Of a stretch of 64,000 nucleotides of DNA, positions 61,238 through 64,000 are shown one piece after another; within the stretch, counting starts at the first letter, position 1; every line of letters begins with the position of its first letter. The position numbers and the translations under genes were made by a program. The stretch comes from Stutzerimonas stutzeri (lineage in GTDB: Bacteria > Pseudomonadota > Gammaproteobacteria > Pseudomonadales > Pseudomonadaceae), in the NCBI GenBank assembly GCA_019056435.1, contig CP077641.1:1922001-1986000 (forward strand), in the 5' to 3' direction. The notes below the pieces were generated by a model, which searched no databases, was not told where the DNA came from, and saw only the letters and a list, made by a program, of their open reading frames with translations.

Positions 61238-61789
61238 ATGCAACTGGATCACGCCACTGGTTGGTGTCGAGGTGTGCGCCATTGCCCGTCACCCAACTTC
61301 AACCCGCGGCCAGAGGGCGAGATCTCGTTGTTGGTGATTCACAACATCAGCCTGCCGCCCGGCTGCTTTGGTACGGGCAAGGTCCAGCAGTTCTTCCAGA
61401 ACCGCTTGTCCGTGGACGAGCATGACTTCTTTCGCGAAATCGCGAACCTGCAGGTGTCGGCCCACTTTCTGATCGAGCGTGATGGCGCGATCACCCAGTT
61501 CGTCTCCTGCCTGGACAGAGCCTGGCATGCCGGCGTTTCGTGCTTCGCCTCGCGCGAGGGCTGCAATGATTTTTCCATCGGCATCGAACTCGAAGGGACC
61601 GACGACCAGCCCTTCGACGATGCGCAATACGACAGCCTGATCCGCCTTGGCCGTCTGTTGCAGCAGGCCTACCCGGCCATCACCCCAGAGCGGGTCTGCG
61701 GACACAGCGACATCGCCCCCGGACGCAAGACCGATCCGGGCCCGGCCTTCGACTGGCAGCGCCTGCGTGAGGCGGCCATCGTCGTCTGA
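61238..61789 (+). CDS. ampD: 1,6-anhydro-N-acetylmuramyl-L-alanine amidase AmpD
   Basis: Cytoplasmic zinc amidase in peptidoglycan recycling; loss derepresses AmpC in species that have ampC. It is 183 aa. Zinc and catalytic residues lie in LVIHNISLPPG (His), VCGHSDIAPGRKTDPGPAFDW (His and Asp) and FSIGIELEGTD. ATG 61238 is the family start; the open frame upstream is not coding. It precedes ampE by 21 bp. Confidence 0.94.
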   Translation: MQLDHATGWCRGVRHCPSPNFNPRPEGEISLLVIHNISLPPGCFGTGKVQQFFQNRLSVDEHDFFREIANLQVSAHFLIERDGAITQFVSCLDRAWHAGVSCFASREGCNDFSIGIELEGTDDQPFDDAQYDSLIRLGRLLQQAYPAITPERVCGHSDIAPGRKTDPGPAFDWQRLREAAIVV

Positions 61790-61810
61790 ATCGAAACAAG
61801 GGACTCGACA

Positions 61811-62644
61811 ATGATTTTCCTGGTGCTACTGCTGGTGCTGGTCATCGACAAGCTCACCGACTGGCGGCGCGAGGTGCAGCAGGATGGCCCCTGGCTGCGG
61901 CTGTTGCAGCGCGTCGAAGGTCGCCAGGGCCAGGCCAGACCCTGGACTGGCCTGTTCATGCTTGTCCTCGCGCCAGTGCTGGTCCTCGGCGTTCTGCTCG
62001 CTCTGCTGCAGCCGCTGGCCTACGGTTGGCTTGCGCTGCCGCTGCACCTGCTGGCCGTGCTGTACAGCCTGGGCCGAGGCGATTTCAAGCGGGAACTGGG
62101 GCCGTTTCGCGATGCCTGGCACCGTGGCGACGAAGAGGCGGCCGCGCTGGTTGCCGAGCGCGACCTGAATCTCTCGGCCGAGGATGCACCTGGGCTGCTG
62201 CGCGCGGTCGAGGCGCAGCTCTTGTGGCGCAGCCACCAGGGCTTCTTCGCGGTGATCTTCTGGTACTTGCTGCTGGGGCCGATGGCGGCGCTGGCCTATC
62301 GCTTGCTGGTGCTCTGCGTGGCCCATGGTCGCAGCGAGGCCCTGCGTGAGCGGGCCGGATCATTGCTGCATGCCTTCGATTGGCTCCCGGTGCGGGTACT
62401 GCTGGCCAGTTTTGGCCTGGTCGGCAATTTCGTCGCGCTGCACCACGCCGTGCTCAAGGACTTGCTGCACTGGGACATTCCCGCCCGCCGGTTGCTCGCC
62501 GAAGCCGGCCCGGCCGCGGCGGATCTCGGCGAATCAGCCACGGGCGAAGCCGGCCTTGCGCGGCTCGACAGCCTGGCGGCCATGCTGGTGCGCACGCGCC
62601 TGCTCTGGTACGCCGTCATCGCCGGCTGGACCCTGGTTGCCTGA
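61811..62644 (+). CDS. ampE: Regulatory signalling modulator protein AmpE
   Basis: Inner-membrane protein, 277 aa, with several hydrophobic helices (residues 1-15, ~55-85, ~138-160, ~190-210 and the C-terminus). MIFLVLLLVLVIDKLTDWRR and LAVLYSLGRGDFKREL are typical of AmpE. It forms a two-gene unit with ampD. Role in beta-lactamase signalling is known only from genetics. Confidence 0.9.
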   Translation: MIFLVLLLVLVIDKLTDWRREVQQDGPWLRLLQRVEGRQGQARPWTGLFMLVLAPVLVLGVLLALLQPLAYGWLALPLHLLAVLYSLGRGDFKRELGPFRDAWHRGDEEAAALVAERDLNLSAEDAPGLLRAVEAQLLWRSHQGFFAVIFWYLLLGPMAALAYRLLVLCVAHGRSEALRERAGSLLHAFDWLPVRVLLASFGLVGNFVALHHAVLKDLLHWDIPARRLLAEAGPAAADLGESATGEAGLARLDSLAAMLVRTRLLWYAVIAGWTLVA

Positions 62645-62853
62645 TCGTCGCGGCATGCTCAGTCGTGCCGCGGCAGCTCCCCATCCGATAAGTACGCTGT
62701 ATAGGCCGGAATCGACGCGCCTTCTGCCAGTTGTGGTGCTGTCAGGGTGCCACTACCTTAAGTTGCGATATCCGGGACCGATATCCCTGAGTGGTCACTG
62801 GCCTCCTGACGAGCCCCCGCGGCGCGCAAGAATATAAAAATGGGAGAGCGTCC

Positions 62854-64000
62854 TTGAAAATCCTGTTGCATCCCGCCATTGCTTTCATGAACCGGCTCAG
62901 TTTCGGCATGAAGTTCAGCCTGATCAGCGTGCTGTTCTTCGTGCCAATGCTGCTGACCAATTTCTATCTGGTGCGCGACTCGTACCGCCAGTTCGTCGGC
63001 ACCCGCACCGAACTGCAAAGCCTGTCGCTGCTCGGCACCGCCATGCAGTTGCGCCGAGACGCGCAGGACTGGAAGGACCTGGTCGAGATCGAAGGCATCA
63101 TCGGCCAGACCGGCGAGGATCAAGCCCTCAAGACGCGCCTGGCAAAGGTGGAGGCTGACCTTGAGGCGCGTGTCCGGGCGCTTGAGCCGGTCAGCGAGCA
63201 TCCCGAGCAGGTCGCTGAGTTCACTGCCCGCCGCGACGAGCTGGCAGCCGCCCTGCAGGCGGCGCGCAATCAGCAGTCGCTGCAGGCCAAGGCGGCGATG
63301 GCACGGGCGCTGCTCGGCCAGTCTCAGGTGATGATCAAGCTGGTCGCCAGCCAGTCCGGCATGAGCCAGGACGCCCATCGCGACGTGCGCCTGCTGACCG
63401 AACTGCTCAGCTCGGTCACCCCGGGCATCACCGCGACGCTGGGCGAGGGGCGGGCGGTGGGCGCCTACACCTTCGGCCAGGGCTACCTGAACTCGGATGC
63501 CAGCAACAAGCTCGACGATTTGCTGCTCGAGCTGGAAAAGCAGGACGTGCAGTACGGCGCGCAACTGCAGGACGTGCTCGGCAGCGCCAAGGCCGCGCAG
63601 CGGCTCGATGGGCTGGCGCGCGCCAGTCGTGAATCGCTGCAGTTGAGCAACGAGCTGTTCCAGGATCAGGTGATCATGGCCGAATCGCTCGAAGGCCCCT
63701 GGGAAGATTTCTACGAGCGGGTCAGTGCGGAGATGGCCAAGACCCATGCGCTCAATGATGCCGTGCTGACGCTGCTCGACGAGGAGCTGGCCCAGCGGCT
63801 CGGTGAGAAGCAGTTGATGATGACTGTCCTGCTGGCCGCGCTGGCGCTGGTATTCCTGCTCGTCGTCTACCTCTACAGCGGATTCTACGTGTCCACCCGC
63901 GCCTCGCTGCGCAGCCTTGGCGCGACCATGGATCGTGTGGCGGCCGGCGACATGACGGCGCAATTCGCCGTGCAGAGCCGCGACGAGCTCGGCGAGCTGG
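62854..64000 (+). CDS. Methyl-accepting chemotaxis protein, N-terminal part (cut by window edge)
   Basis: 382 codons from TTG 62854 (GGGAGA 6-11 nt upstream) run to the window end. A first transmembrane helix (FSLISVLFFVPMLLTNFYLV, ~21-40) is followed by a helical periplasmic sensor of ~285 residues, TM2 (MTVLLAALALVFLLVVYLYS, ~329-348) and the start of a HAMP domain (LGATMDRVAAGDMTAQF). The signalling domain lies beyond the window. Its place after ampD-ampE matches PA4520 next to ampE-ampD in P. aeruginosa. Ligand unknown. Confidence 0.88.
   Translation, partial: MKILLHPAIAFMNRLSFGMKFSLISVLFFVPMLLTNFYLVRDSYRQFVGTRTELQSLSLLGTAMQLRRDAQDWKDLVEIEGIIGQTGEDQALKTRLAKVEADLEARVRALEPVSEHPEQVAEFTARRDELAAALQAARNQQSLQAKAAMARALLGQSQVMIKLVASQSGMSQDAHRDVRLLTELLSSVTPGITATLGEGRAVGAYTFGQGYLNSDASNKLDDLLLELEKQDVQYGAQLQDVLGSAKAAQRLDGLARASRESLQLSNELFQDQVIMAESLEGPWEDFYERVSAEMAKTHALNDAVLTLLDEELAQRLGEKQLMMTVLLAALALVFLLVVYLYSGFYVSTRASLRSLGATMDRVAAGDMTAQFAVQSRDELGEL

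Overview
This 64 kb window is a high-GC gammaproteobacterial chromosome segment. Gene content, protein sequences and gene order place it in Pseudomonas sensu lato, most like the P. stutzeri group (Stutzerimonas). The order queG / nnr-tsaE-amiB-mutL-miaA-hfq-hflX-hflK-hflC-hisZ-purA-tRNA-Leu-rnr-rlmB-rpsF-rpsR-rplI-dnaB-alr matches the Pseudomonas core chromosome. The genus-level call is firm; the species group is an inference. No rRNA, CRISPR, insertion sequence or prophage was seen.

Layout. (1) 1-5.8 kb: sugar module with an AraG/AraH-type ABC importer, the De Ley-Doudoroff galactonate enzymes DgoK, DgoA and DgoD, and a convergent secreted aldose epimerase. (2) 5.9-31.2 kb: the conserved core block above (queuosine, peptidoglycan amidase, mismatch repair, tRNA modification, Hfq, HflKC, histidine and purine synthesis, two tRNA-Leu genes, RNase R, ribosomal proteins, replicative helicase, alanine racemase). 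One PAS-containing hybrid sensor kinase sits between rlmB and rpsF. (3) 31.2-40.4 kb: signalling genes, with a 7TMR-DISM diguanylate cyclase, YgiQ, a chemoreceptor, a PleD-like diguanylate cyclase and a DUF2333 protein. (4) 40.5-50 kb: pilR-pilS, a small PP0621-type protein, bamD, divergent rluD-pgeF, clpB with a sigma-32-type promoter, and a tRNA-Asn/Pro/Lys operon. (5) 50-55.3 kb: NADH dehydrogenase 2, DUF3094, DUF1631, nadC and a YhcB/ZapG-like protein. (6) 55.9-64 kb: alpha/beta hydrolase, trpS with a C-terminal extension, zapE, a GlxA-type regulator, nfi, ampD-ampE and the start of another chemoreceptor.

The most important observation concerns the sequence itself. Thirteen small indels, mostly at short homopolymers, break eleven conserved genes (dgoD, tsaE, mutL twice, rlmB, alr, pilR, pilS twice, the DUF3094 gene, the DUF1631 gene, nadC, zapE), and tRNA-Pro appears one base short. 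Correcting each indel restores a protein of normal family length, and in tsaE also an ATGA junction with amiB. Several of these genes are normally essential, so read or assembly error is far likelier than decay. These genes are annotated across their full extent with the break position given.

I found no convincing previously undescribed system. The items most worth a second look are the probable galactose import/catabolism module, the clustering of dispersion-type c-di-GMP genes, a long inverted repeat between zapG and the hydrolase gene, and the systematic indels.
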